Positions 16,051 through 24,930 of a stretch of DNA of 64,000 nucleotides are shown here, in pieces. The notes beneath the pieces were generated by a model. It saw only the letters and a list, made by a program, of their open reading frames with translations, searched no databases and had not been told where the DNA came from. The translations under genes and the position numbers were made by a program. The stretch's first letter is position 1. Every line of letters begins with the position of its first letter. Where the stretch lies: NCBI GenBank assembly GCA_029001845.1, contig JAREWP010000050.1, positions 1 through 64,000 on the forward strand, in the 5' to 3' direction. The stretch comes from Candidatus Magnetocorallium paracelense (GTDB taxonomy: Bacteria > Nitrospirota > Thermodesulfovibrionia > Thermodesulfovibrionales > Magnetobacteriaceae).

Positions 16051-18696
16051 ATGGAAAAAAATGCTTTAACGATTCCCGAACTTTTTTTTAACACAGCAAA
16101 GGCCGGAAAAGAAAAGTCGGCTTTTGTTTTTTTTAGAGGCAGTAACATCCATAAGCTGACATATGGCGAAGTAATGGACAGGGTGATTTCCGTTGCAATG
16201 ATGTTACGTTTAAAGGGTATTAAAAGATCCGATGCCGTCGCCATATATGCCGGAAACAGTCCTGAATGGTGTATTGCCTATCTTGCCGTTTCATATACAG
16301 GAGGGATCTGCGTTCCCATAGATGCGGAATTGGGATCAAATGAAGTTAGAAATCTGTTGAACGATTCTGAGGCAAAGGCTGTTTTTACCGGGGAGAGTAC
16401 AAAAGACACGGTTTTGTCGATATTTGCGAAAAAGGATATGATTATTCCCCTCGATTCACCTGAATTTATGGCGCCGACAACAAGTACAAAAAGGGATGTA
16501 ACTTTAGATAAAACCGATTATCCCGATATTGACGATATTGCATCCATCATATATACATCCGGAACGACAGGTACGCCTAAGGGAGTCGTACTAACTCACC
16601 GAAATTTTTGCTCCGATGCCGAAGCTCTTATAAAAACGAAAATAATTAACGAAAACGACAGAGTTCTCTCCATACTGCCTCTCCATCACACATATGCCTT
16701 TATGTGTACATTTATAACCCCTCTTTTTCTGGGCGCCGCCATTGTCTATCCCAAAGGTTTAAAAGGCCCTGAACTTTTCTCTGTGATCAAAGAGCAGGGA
16801 GTTACAATACTTATCGGAGTACCCAGATTGCTGGAGATGATATTGACCGGCATGGAAAATAAAATAGACAGTAAAGCAGCGCATGTGCGGACGTCCGTTA
16901 AGGCGCTTAAAAAGCTGAACCGGTTCATCAGAAGCAATACCGGCATTAATGGAGGGAAACTCTTTTTTTCTGCCATTCACAAGAATTTCGGAAGCTCTTT
17001 CAGGTTCATGACCTCAGGAGGCGCCAAACTCCCTTCCGACATCATGCAGGGTCTTGAGTCTTATGGTTTCACGGTTCTCGAGGGGTACGGATTAACGGAA
17101 ACATCTCCTGTCGTTACTTTTAATCCCCCTGATAAACGAGTGCCCGATTCCGCGGGGATACCTTTAGATGGTGTGGAAATTAAAACGGATGCTCCCGAAG
17201 ACAGCAGAGTAGGCGAGATTTTAATAAAAGGACCTATGGTAATGAAAGGTTATTATAAAATGGCTGAAGAGACCGAGAAAGTTCTTAAAGACGGTTGGTT
17301 CAGGACCGGAGACCTTGGCTACCTGAGTGAAAAAGGATATCTCTTTATTACCGGCAGGGCAAAGGAAGTGATCGTCCTCTCTACAGGCAAGAATATCTAT
17401 CCCCAGGATGTGGAGAATAACTATTTGACAATACCCCTTGTTAAGGAGATTTGCGTATTCGAAAGCACAGATAAACGCTCTTCCCTTCACGGACTTGTCG
17501 TTCCGGATATGGAATATGCAAAGGAGCAAAATATTGCGAATATCTATGAATTTATTAAATGGGAAATAAATGAAGCCTCCGCTAAACTTCCGCCATATAT
17601 GAGGATTAAGGGATTTACTCTGTATGCCGAACCTCTCCCGAAAACCCCTTTAGGAAAACTAAAGAGATTTCTTATTAAAGATATAGTAAAGGAATTGGAT
17701 AAGGGAAAAAAAGGAGATGCTGCAGTTCAAGGCGATTATAAAGACGACATAGAAAAATCTGTAGTCGAGTCTGTAAGGAAAATTCTGGATAACGATCAGG
17801 CAATCGGGATCAATGATAATCTTGAACTTGACTTGGGAATAGACTCACTAAAAAGGGTGGAGTTAATGGTAGAGTTGGAAAGGAAATTTTCCACTCAACT
17901 GTCAAACGATTTCGCCCTTCAGGTACAGACCGTGGGAGACATAATTGAAGGAATCAGAGGAGCTGAAAACAGAGGGTACAGGGAAGAGAGCAACTCCCTC
18001 CGGGGTCTTGATGAGATACTGTCAAAGGCGCCATCGTCTGAAGATATTGACAGTACAGGACTAAATAATTCGAAATTAAACACAATAGCAGCGGAAACAG
18101 GTCTTGTCGGCCTCAGAGTGATTTTTAAGACCTACTTCAGAGGGGAAGTCAAAGGCCTGGAAAATCTTCCTGTCCCTCCTTTTATTATATGCCCAAATCA
18201 CAGCAGCTATCTGGACGCCTTTTTCCTGGCTTCGATGATCCCCCTGTCAATCAGGAAGGAGCTCTATTTTCAGGGAGTGAAAAAATTCTTTACAGGTCCC
18301 CTGTTAAGCGATTTCGCGAAAACGGCGCAGGTGATACCTATTGATCCCGATGCCTACCTGACAAAAGCTCTTTCGCTTTCATCATATTTGCTGAGAGAGG
18401 GGAAATCGTTATGTATTTTTCCGGAAGGAGGCAGGACTTTCGACGGGAATATCGCTCAATTTAAAAAAGGGATCGCCATCCTCTCTCTCTTTTGCAATGC
18501 CCCTATTGTCCCTGCGCACATATCGGGCTCCTACAAATCCATGCCCAGAGGGGCAAGAATGCCTAAGCCCGTGAAGTTGACTTTACAAATAGGCAAACCG
18601 ATAAATCCCGATGATTCTGACAATGACGTTTCAGACAAATACCAAAACCTTGCAGACAAAGTGAGAGAGGCTGTTATTGATTTATCCCGAAAATAG
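16051..18696 (+). CDS. Acyl-CoA/ACP synthetase - acyl carrier protein - acyltransferase fusion
   Basis: An 881-residue, three-domain enzyme. Residues 1 to about 550 are an AMP-forming ligase (IIYTSGTTGTPKGVVLTHRN, YGLTETSPVV, GWFRTGDLGYL, and a C-terminal lysine in PKTPLGKLKR). Residues about 565-640 are an acyl carrier domain with the phosphopantetheine site DLGIDSLKRVEL (Ser599). Residues about 690-881 are a PlsC-type acyltransferase with the HX4D motif NHSSYLDAFF (His717, Asp722) and FPEGGRTFDG. The chain could activate a fatty acid, load it on its own carrier and transfer it to a lysophospholipid, resembling the E. coli Aas reaction plus a carrier. It sits 9 bp after the PstB-like gene. 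Substrate is unknown. Confidence 0.88.
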   Translation: MEKNALTIPELFFNTAKAGKEKSAFVFFRGSNIHKLTYGEVMDRVISVAMMLRLKGIKRSDAVAIYAGNSPEWCIAYLAVSYTGGICVPIDAELGSNEVRNLLNDSEAKAVFTGESTKDTVLSIFAKKDMIIPLDSPEFMAPTTSTKRDVTLDKTDYPDIDDIASIIYTSGTTGTPKGVVLTHRNFCSDAEALIKTKIINENDRVLSILPLHHTYAFMCTFITPLFLGAAIVYPKGLKGPELFSVIKEQGVTILIGVPRLLEMILTGMENKIDSKAAHVRTSVKALKKLNRFIRSNTGINGGKLFFSAIHKNFGSSFRFMTSGGAKLPSDIMQGLESYGFTVLEGYGLTETSPVVTFNPPDKRVPDSAGIPLDGVEIKTDAPEDSRVGEILIKGPMVMKGYYKMAEETEKVLKDGWFRTGDLGYLSEKGYLFITGRAKEVIVLSTGKNIYPQDVENNYLTIPLVKEICVFESTDKRSSLHGLVVPDMEYAKEQNIANIYEFIKWEINEASAKLPPYMRIKGFTLYAEPLPKTPLGKLKRFLIKDIVKELDKGKKGDAAVQGDYKDDIEKSVVESVRKILDNDQAIGINDNLELDLGIDSLKRVELMVELERKFSTQLSNDFALQVQTVGDIIEGIRGAENRGYREESNSLRGLDEILSKAPSSEDIDSTGLNNSKLNTIAAETGLVGLRVIFKTYFRGEVKGLENLPVPPFIICPNHSSYLDAFFLASMIPLSIRKELYFQGVKKFFTGPLLSDFAKTAQVIPIDPDAYLTKALSLSSYLLREGKSLCIFPEGGRTFDGNIAQFKKGIAILSLFCNAPIVPAHISGSYKSMPRGARMPKPVKLTLQIGKPINPDDSDNDVSDKYQNLADKVREAVIDLSRK

Positions 18697-18710
18697 ACAA
18701 CAACAAAGAA

Positions 18711-18755
18711 TAATTTTCATGCTTTGTGTTGATCCGAAGGATCATGGGTGTTTAC
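18711..18755 (-). repeat. Dispersed repeat GCATGAAAAT/ACGTCCATG family, divergent copy
   Basis: Read on the minus strand this is TAAACACCCATGATCCTTC followed by ACACAAAGCATGAAAAT. It is a divergent copy of the ~40-bp unit at 27531-27571, 40400-40440 and 53692-53745. Confidence 0.6.
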
Positions 18756-18776
18756 CCTGAAACGGAATGAAGAATT

Positions 18777-20525
18777 TCAATCCAGCCACATCTCGTTGCT
18801 GCTAAAGGCAATACCTTTGTCTCTTAAATAAACCTCTGCGTCATTTGTAAAGCCCGGTCTTGAAAAAACAAAGCACAGGGCTTTGCTTATATTTTCCATT
18901 TCCCTTACTTGCGCCGCTTTTTCCAACAACTTCTCGGCTTCTTCCCGGGAAAATTTTTGAGTTGTTCGATTTTTTACCTCTCCTATAACAAAGTACCCCC
19001 TGTTTTTCGGCTTCGCGTAGATATCTATATTTACCTCTCGTGCAATATCGGGAGCAGCAGCGTACTTCCACACTCTTTCATATTCGACAAAATCGAAATC
19101 CTTTGGAAGGTTTTCCGTTATCTCTTTATAATGCTCATTCTCCTTATAGGCAGTAAACCTCAGCTTGTCTATGATTCTGTATTCGGCAAACATTCCTTTT
19201 TCATAATTATACTCACCCATGAGTTTGTTGTATCTCTTTTTCAATTCCGTAAACATGCTTTTATACTCATTGGTAATTTCACTTACATCGAATAGTTCGA
19301 TTTCCCTCTGGTACACACCTCTGAAAACTTTATCGAAAATATTATCTTTTACTCCCTTATAGTCAAAATTAGACCTCCCCTGCTCCACAATGTCCGCCAT
19401 TACCAGCGCCTTCATCTTTCTCTCAAGTTCCCGATCCGTCATTTCCAAATTCAGCTTTTCAAGCAACTCCCTTCTCGTTACTTCTCTGTCTCTGTTTTTG
19501 CACAAGTAAAGAACGATATTTTTCGCATTCCTGTCATTCACCCTGTAAAAAGCCGAAGAAACATACTCCATCCATGTGGACTTGATTTCGCCCTCAAGAC
19601 GAAATGTTTCGTACTCCATTACCTTTAAAACGCCGTCTATGGTCGTTAAATCTTTATCGCCACAGGTAGATCTTATTATGGAGCTTATATAAAAAGGACT
19701 CCCCTCGGATAATTCATACAACACATATACAATTTCTTCGCTTATGGGGATGTTAAAAAAACGGGAATACTTTGAAATCATCTCGATCGCCTCGTCTTCA
19801 GGCAGATTTTTCAGGAAATTGAATTTAAACCTTGCAGGAAGCTGCATAATCAACTCGTTCAAGAGCCATCCCACCCAACTGCCGGAAACCAGTAACGGCG
19901 CAATTTTACTTTCTGCCGTATTGAGATAAGAGCCTGCAAGGTCATCGGTCCGGTTTGTTTTCTCCTTATCCCAATAAATCTCGCTGTTCATAAACTGAAA
20001 CTCATCTATGATTTGTATTATAAACTCCCTTTTCAGTTCAGCCACATACCTGGGTGCATTCCTTACCATCTCCCACATGGAGTCCACGCTCCCGTTTTTG
20101 TCCGCATCCTCCACTCCACGGATAAAATCCACCAAATAGGAGAGATCCTCTTTACGGGATATCTCCTTGGCGACCTCATAATTTTCCCTGTTTAAAAGAA
20201 TCAGATACTCTCTCTTTCTGGTTTTATAAGCAATATATTGATAAATAAAGGTAAGAAAAAAATCCCTGGAAAAATCCATTACCCATTTTTTCCCTTCTTT
20301 TACTTCAAAATAAAATGGAATAATACCGCTTTTGCCGATAAATGTAATATTAAACAGCCTCTCCAAAATTGCCGTTTTCCCCATCTTTCTGCGCGCCATT
20401 ATGGCAGTGCTTTTCGACTTCCTGTACTTAATATCGTCGATCCACTTAAGAAAAAAGGACAATTCCTTCTTTCTACCGGTAAACAACTCGGGGTCCCCTA
20501 TTTTTTCCTCTAAAAAATATTCCAT
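18777..20525 (-). CDS. ATPase with C-terminal restriction-nuclease-like domain
   Basis: A 582-residue protein. The N-terminal STAND/archaeal-ATPase-type domain follows FTGRKKELSFFLKWI with a P-loop IMARRKMGKTAILERLF (about residues 41-57) and Walker B IIQIIDEFQFMNSE. The middle is a helical and winged-helix-like region. The C-terminal ~110 residues hold DIYAKPKNRGYFVIGEVKNR, a PD-(D/E)XK-like strand pattern with E-x-K. This is the DUF234/AAA ATPase family common in archaea and anaerobes; the function is uncertain and the nuclease activity is inferred. The gene stands alone, running toward the ligase fusion. Confidence 0.75.
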   Translation of the reverse strand: MEYFLEEKIGDPELFTGRKKELSFFLKWIDDIKYRKSKSTAIMARRKMGKTAILERLFNITFIGKSGIIPFYFEVKEGKKWVMDFSRDFFLTFIYQYIAYKTRKREYLILLNRENYEVAKEISRKEDLSYLVDFIRGVEDADKNGSVDSMWEMVRNAPRYVAELKREFIIQIIDEFQFMNSEIYWDKEKTNRTDDLAGSYLNTAESKIAPLLVSGSWVGWLLNELIMQLPARFKFNFLKNLPEDEAIEMISKYSRFFNIPISEEIVYVLYELSEGSPFYISSIIRSTCGDKDLTTIDGVLKVMEYETFRLEGEIKSTWMEYVSSAFYRVNDRNAKNIVLYLCKNRDREVTRRELLEKLNLEMTDRELERKMKALVMADIVEQGRSNFDYKGVKDNIFDKVFRGVYQREIELFDVSEITNEYKSMFTELKKRYNKLMGEYNYEKGMFAEYRIIDKLRFTAYKENEHYKEITENLPKDFDFVEYERVWKYAAAPDIAREVNIDIYAKPKNRGYFVIGEVKNRTTQKFSREEAEKLLEKAAQVREMENISKALCFVFSRPGFTNDAEVYLRDKGIAFSSNEMWLD

Positions 20526-20559
20526 ATTGCTATCTTACCATAGAGTGTCTTTTAAAAAA

Positions 20560-21225
20560 TCACACTCTCTTTATTAATACATAAAGCGCCCCCAGTCCGC
20601 CATCGCATTGCCTTGCAGAAGAATATGCGATTATTTTCTTTCTGTAGTGCATGGAGAGGAGATCGCAAAGGGCTTTTTTAATGACAGGTCCCTTCACGGA
20701 CCTGAGTCCCCTGCCGTGGATTATCTTTACGCAGCTTAGGCTTTTTCTTATAGCATTTCTCATAAAAATATTTATCTCCACCTTTGCTTCCTCCAGAGTA
20801 TAGCCATGGAGATCAAGGGTTTCCTGAATGGCAAACTTCCCGTTGTGAAGGTCTTTTAAAAGATATCTGTTATAACCGGGGCCGCACCACTCTATATATT
20901 CCTGCGTGTCTGTGATATTGATTGCCGTTTTGCCGCTGCTTATCTCTCTAAGCTTTTCAACGATGCTTTCCCTTGCATTACCAATCCTTCGCAGGGGAGT
21001 TATCTTTTTTGAATCCACGGGAATTTCCCTGAACTCCTTAATCTCTCGCACCTCTTTCATGGCCTTTTCGAAGAGGTCATTGTCGTCTTTCGTATCTTTG
21101 GTCTCCTCTTTTCCCTGATGAGTCGGCTTCGGCGAGTCCTTCACTTTAAAAACAGTTTTCAGGATTTCAAAGGGTTTGAAAAAGATAGTGTCTCTATTCT
21201 TTGTGGAATCTTGCTTTTCCTGCAT
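20560..21225 (-). CDS. Smr-domain protein
   Basis: A 221-residue protein with a charged, likely disordered N-terminal half and a C-terminal Smr domain. The domain shows ETLDLHGYTLEEAKVEI (the DLHG motif), VKIIHGRGLRS (HGxG) and the end GGLGALYVLIKRV, all canonical. Smr domains occur in MutS2 and in stand-alone proteins with RNA or DNA endonuclease activity, recently tied to collided-ribosome rescue. The helicase gene upstream is separated by a repeat-containing spacer, so co-transcription is uncertain. Confidence 0.88.
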   Translation of the reverse strand: MQEKQDSTKNRDTIFFKPFEILKTVFKVKDSPKPTHQGKEETKDTKDDNDLFEKAMKEVREIKEFREIPVDSKKITPLRRIGNARESIVEKLREISSGKTAINITDTQEYIEWCGPGYNRYLLKDLHNGKFAIQETLDLHGYTLEEAKVEINIFMRNAIRKSLSCVKIIHGRGLRSVKGPVIKKALCDLLSMHYRKKIIAYSSARQCDGGLGALYVLIKRV

Positions 21226-21329
21226 AATAGTAAGCTCATCAGCTCCGTTTACGGTGATCGGTTGTCAGTATGGGAAAAAGGGGGGTTCGTCAACGGTTAT
21301 GGATTTTATCATAAAAAAAAAAGCATCTA

Positions 21330-21475
21330 GCTGTCAGCCATCAGCTGTCAGCTTTTAAATTGCATCACTTTACAGTTCAAAACACTTTCACCCTTTAGGT
21401 GATGCTCTTTTTAAGCTTGATATCACTATTTTCCTTAGCTGAAGGCTGACAGCTGATAGCTGACTGCTGTTTTTA
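21330..21475. repeat. Inverted pair of AGCTGTCAGC repeats
   Basis: AGCTGTCAGCCATCAGCTGTCAGC-type sequence (21330-21353) and the inverted GGCTGACAGCTGATAGCTGA type (21437-21475) bracket about 85 bp between the helicase and Smr genes. The same short motif occurs at 3989 and 33438. Confidence 0.65.
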
Positions 21476-21482
21476 GGTTAAA

Positions 21483-23852
21483 TTAAACCAGGCGCCTTAA
21501 AAGCCTGACAGCATTCCCCTTACACTCTTCTCCGATTTCTATTATTGCCCCGACACAGGACGGGCAGCCCGAGATACAGGGGCAGCGCTCTATCAACTGC
21601 AATGCATCTGCAAGCAATTTTTTGCGCATAAGCCAAAGGGGCCTTGAAAATCCTACGCCGCCGGGGTATTTATCGTAAATAAAAATTGTCGGTTGAAATG
21701 AAGTAAATTCCAATATGGAAATTTTGTCGGGCTTGCCGTTGTTAAATGATAAAAACTGTATGCTCCCCGTCATTCCCGCATAGGCCTGCCATTTGGCCGA
21801 TTTGTCTCCCACAGCTCTTCCCAGATCGCGAACATCGCACATCATGGCGATTGCCGATATATATTGCAGCGCATAGCTGACGCCGTAAACCGCATCCACT
21901 GCCTGCTGCCTGTTAAAGCCGAGGGCGTCAAATAAATCCTGATTCATTGTAAACCAGTAAGAAGTGGTTATCATCTCGTTATCAGGCAATACAACATCTC
22001 CGTAACCGACATTTTCCGAAGTATAAAACCTGATCTTTTTAAATCCCGATACATGGGTCAATACATGGACTTCTCCGTGTTCATATAACAACTCCTCTTC
22101 GTTGTCTGATTCAAAGACATCTAGAATCTTCACATTGGTGTAACTCATTGCATCGGTATAGTAGTCCGTATCCACTTCATGGACAAAGGCCATACGATTA
22201 TCGAAGTCCAGCTTGTCCACATGATATTGCTTCGCTTCGATCATATAAATCGCTCCTTCATGAATCACCATAGGAGCGCTGTCATAGTCCACTTCGGCAA
22301 GAACCCTGTTTTGTTGCGACTGATCGATAATAACAAAATTTTCCGCAGAAGCGGACCTGAGACTTATATTGTCGGCAGGGTAGGACTCGTTCATCCAGTG
22401 CCACAGATCGCCGCTTTTATTCAAAACCTTCTCCTCAACGAGATAATCCAGAATCTCCATCAGATCTTCCATACCGAAATTCTCCCCCTCTTTGAATGGA
22501 AGTTCAAAAGCAGCGCATTTGATATGACTGACCAATATGAGGAGATTGTCGGGGTTTATCCTGCCATGCTCCGGAGAGGCTTCGAAAAAGTATTCCGGAT
22601 TAAGAATAATGTATTGGTCCGTAGGGCGGCTTCCCGCTATCAGGAAGGAGGCGGAACTCCCTTTTCTCCTTCCTGCTCTTCCTGCCTGCTGCCATGTACT
22701 GGCCACGGAACCGGGGTAACCGGCCATAAGGCAGACATCGAGTTCCCCAATGTCTATTCCCAATTCAAGGGCATTTGTGGATATGACACCTTTAATACTC
22801 CCCTCTCTGAGGCCCTTTTCTATCTCCCGCCTTCTCAGAGGGAGATAACCGCCCCTGTATCCTCTGATTTTGCCTTCTTTTATCCTTTTTCTGTCAAAGA
22901 TGTCTTTTAAATACTTTGTCAGTACTTCGACCTGCAATCTGCTTCCTGTAAACACGATCGTCTGCACATCCTTTTCGATAAAAGTTCTCGATATTTTTCT
23001 CGATATAGTTAAAGGACTCATTCTGATACCGAGCTGTTTATTGACTACAGGAGGGTTTATAAATATGAAGTGTCTTTTTGCTCTTGGCGCGCCGCTTTGA
23101 TTAATAAGCTCTACCTCTTCCTCTGTCAGCATCTCGGCCAACTCTTTAGGATTTGCTATCGTCGCTGAGGCGCATATAAACTGAGGCGAAGAGTTGTAAA
23201 AGGAGCATATCCTTTTCAATCTTCTAATGACATTGCATAAATGGCTGCCAAAAACGCCTCTGTATGTATGGAGTTCGTCTATTACGATATATTTAAGATT
23301 TCTAAAAAGTTTTTGCCATTTTGTGTGATGAGGCAGAATGCCCTGGTGAACCATATCGGGGTTTGTGATGATAATATTCCCCTGGGCCCTTACTGCCTGG
23401 CGAGCCGAATCGGGAGTATCACCGTCATATGTAAAGGTCTTAATGGGAAGGCCGATCTTGTCGATTAAAACTTCCAGTTCCTTTAATTGATCCTGGGAGA
23501 GCGCTTTTGTGGGAAACATATACATCGCTCTTGTTTCGGAGTTTTTGACAATTGCATTCAGTACGGGAAGGTTGTAGCAAAGAGTCTTGCCCGATGCCGT
23601 GGGAGTTACGATAACGATATTCCTGCCGTCGAGTACGCCGGAAACAGCCGCCTCCTGATGAAGATAGGGCCTGTTTATTCCCCGTTCCTTTAGGGCGGAA
23701 ACTATCCTTCTGTCGAGAAGTTCGTTAAACTTTCCATATACAGGGGGCTTCGCTTCAATAGTGGTCTGAAATGTAATAAGCTCCCTGAATTCGTTATCAT
23801 TAACAATCTTCCCGATAAGCTCTTCTACGATATCTTTTTTTTTGACAGCCAT
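21483..23852 (-). CDS. mrfA: MrfA/YprA-family DEAD/DEAH helicase with DUF1998 zinc domain
   Basis: A 789-residue protein. Motif I is TPTASGKTLCYNLPV, motif II VIDELHTYRG, motif III CASATIANP, and the helicase C-terminal part has ISTNALELGIDIGELD and QQAGRAGRRKG. The tail CPCISGCPSCVGAI...EECKGNA is the four-cysteine zinc site of DUF1998. This order defines the YprA/MrfA 3'-to-5' DNA helicases, which in Bacillus work with the MrfB nuclease in mitomycin-lesion repair. No mrfB-like exonuclease is adjacent. Length is normal for the family. Confidence 0.9.
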   Translation of the reverse strand: MAVKKKDIVEELIGKIVNDNEFRELITFQTTIEAKPPVYGKFNELLDRRIVSALKERGINRPYLHQEAAVSGVLDGRNIVIVTPTASGKTLCYNLPVLNAIVKNSETRAMYMFPTKALSQDQLKELEVLIDKIGLPIKTFTYDGDTPDSARQAVRAQGNIIITNPDMVHQGILPHHTKWQKLFRNLKYIVIDELHTYRGVFGSHLCNVIRRLKRICSFYNSSPQFICASATIANPKELAEMLTEEEVELINQSGAPRAKRHFIFINPPVVNKQLGIRMSPLTISRKISRTFIEKDVQTIVFTGSRLQVEVLTKYLKDIFDRKRIKEGKIRGYRGGYLPLRRREIEKGLREGSIKGVISTNALELGIDIGELDVCLMAGYPGSVASTWQQAGRAGRRKGSSASFLIAGSRPTDQYIILNPEYFFEASPEHGRINPDNLLILVSHIKCAAFELPFKEGENFGMEDLMEILDYLVEEKVLNKSGDLWHWMNESYPADNISLRSASAENFVIIDQSQQNRVLAEVDYDSAPMVIHEGAIYMIEAKQYHVDKLDFDNRMAFVHEVDTDYYTDAMSYTNVKILDVFESDNEEELLYEHGEVHVLTHVSGFKKIRFYTSENVGYGDVVLPDNEMITTSYWFTMNQDLFDALGFNRQQAVDAVYGVSYALQYISAIAMMCDVRDLGRAVGDKSAKWQAYAGMTGSIQFLSFNNGKPDKISILEFTSFQPTIFIYDKYPGGVGFSRPLWLMRKKLLADALQLIERCPCISGCPSCVGAIIEIGEECKGNAVRLLRRLV

Positions 23853-23900
23853 TATTAAGTCACGAAATAGTTTAGTCCATTTTTCTGTAAATTGTAAATC

Positions 23901-24033
23901 GTTGTCATAAACTTAAGGAGCAAAGCACCATCCGCCTTCAGCGGCTAAACTCGAAGGCTCTGCTTCGCTGCGCCTTCTCAAACATGACCCGCTTCTGTCG
24001 GAAGGTGCTTCACCCCTTAAGTTAATAGTATTG
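23901..24033. mobile_element. 134-bp MITE family, copy 2
   Basis: It has the same interior as copies 1 and 4 (CTTAAGGAGCAAAGCACC through CACCCCTTAAGTTAATAGTA) and degenerate outer ends. ATTGTAAAT occurs at 23891-23899 and again a few bases beyond the right end, possibly an eroded duplication. Confidence 0.8.
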
Positions 24034-24139
24034 AGTTGTATTGTAAATAACAGTGTTTACGGATTGGTTTGACGAAATCGGGGGCTTTCTAATATTATTG
24101 ACAGGTAAGAATAATGAGTCACTTTAAAGGAGAGATTTT

Positions 24140-24868
24140 ATGGATAATAAGAATATCGAACAGACCTTTGTATTTATTAAACCCGATGCGCTTAAGAACT
24201 CCCTGACAGGATATGTGCTTTCCAAGTTTTCCGAATTTCACACCGGTTTGCACTTCGCCGGCACCAGAATAGTGCATGTCTGCAGAATGCTCGCAGAAGA
24301 ACATTATGCCGAACATAAGGGAAAGGTGTTTTATGAGCCTTTGTTGGAATATATATTGGGGAATTTACACTATCCCGGAGACCCCGGAAAACAGAGAGTT
24401 ATCGCAATTGTCTATCAAGGCCCGAACGCCGTTAAAGAAGTACGAAGAATTGCAGGTCCCACGAATCCCAATAATGCCAGAAATGACAGTCCCGGTTGTA
24501 TTCGCTCGATGGGCGCCGTCGTCCCGATTATTGATGATGATGGTAAAGCGATTGGTCAACGCATGGATAACCTCATTCATGCTTCGGCGACAGTAGAGGA
24601 GGCGGAACGGGAAATAAAACTCTGGTTCAGACCCACCGATATCCCGCCGGTTATGCATATGTTCCCTACTGAAGTGTGCGAAGAGTATTACTATTTTAAG
24701 GAGGGTAAACTCTTCACGGAACACGTACCGGGCAGCATCTGTTTTCTCGCACCGGGGAATATGGTTTGGAAATCGGATCTCGAAGCATTACAAATGCTGA
24801 ATAAAAATTCTCCCGCCCCATGCTCACTTGAGACGGTAGTGGCAAAATATCTTGTAAACGAAAGCTGA
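24140..24868 (+). CDS. Nucleoside-diphosphate kinase with C-terminal extension
   Basis: A 242-residue protein. TFVFIKPDALKNSLTG is the NDK start motif, and RMDNLIHASATVEEAEREI contains the phospho-acceptor histidine (His147) in the N-x-I-H-x-S context. Ordinary bacterial Ndk is about 140 residues; here a loop insertion precedes the active site and about 75 residues (PTDIPPVMHMFPTEVCEEYY onward) follow it. NDK exchanges terminal phosphates between nucleoside di- and triphosphates. The enlarged form occurs in some anaerobes and may be a second, specialised copy. A GGAGAG ribosome site precedes the ATG. It may be co-transcribed with the decarboxylase 62 bp downstream. Confidence 0.85.
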   Translation: MDNKNIEQTFVFIKPDALKNSLTGYVLSKFSEFHTGLHFAGTRIVHVCRMLAEEHYAEHKGKVFYEPLLEYILGNLHYPGDPGKQRVIAIVYQGPNAVKEVRRIAGPTNPNNARNDSPGCIRSMGAVVPIIDDDGKAIGQRMDNLIHASATVEEAEREIKLWFRPTDIPPVMHMFPTEVCEEYYYFKEGKLFTEHVPGSICFLAPGNMVWKSDLEALQMLNKNSPAPCSLETVVAKYLVNES

Positions 24869-24930
24869 GAGAACGAACTTAGAGAGTAAGTAGCTACCGT
24901 TACACAACTTTGTTTTAAAAGTATTGTGAT

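Noticed and set aside
22179-22910. 243-codon plus-strand frame
   Set aside because: It lies wholly antisense to the MrfA-type helicase, which has full motifs.
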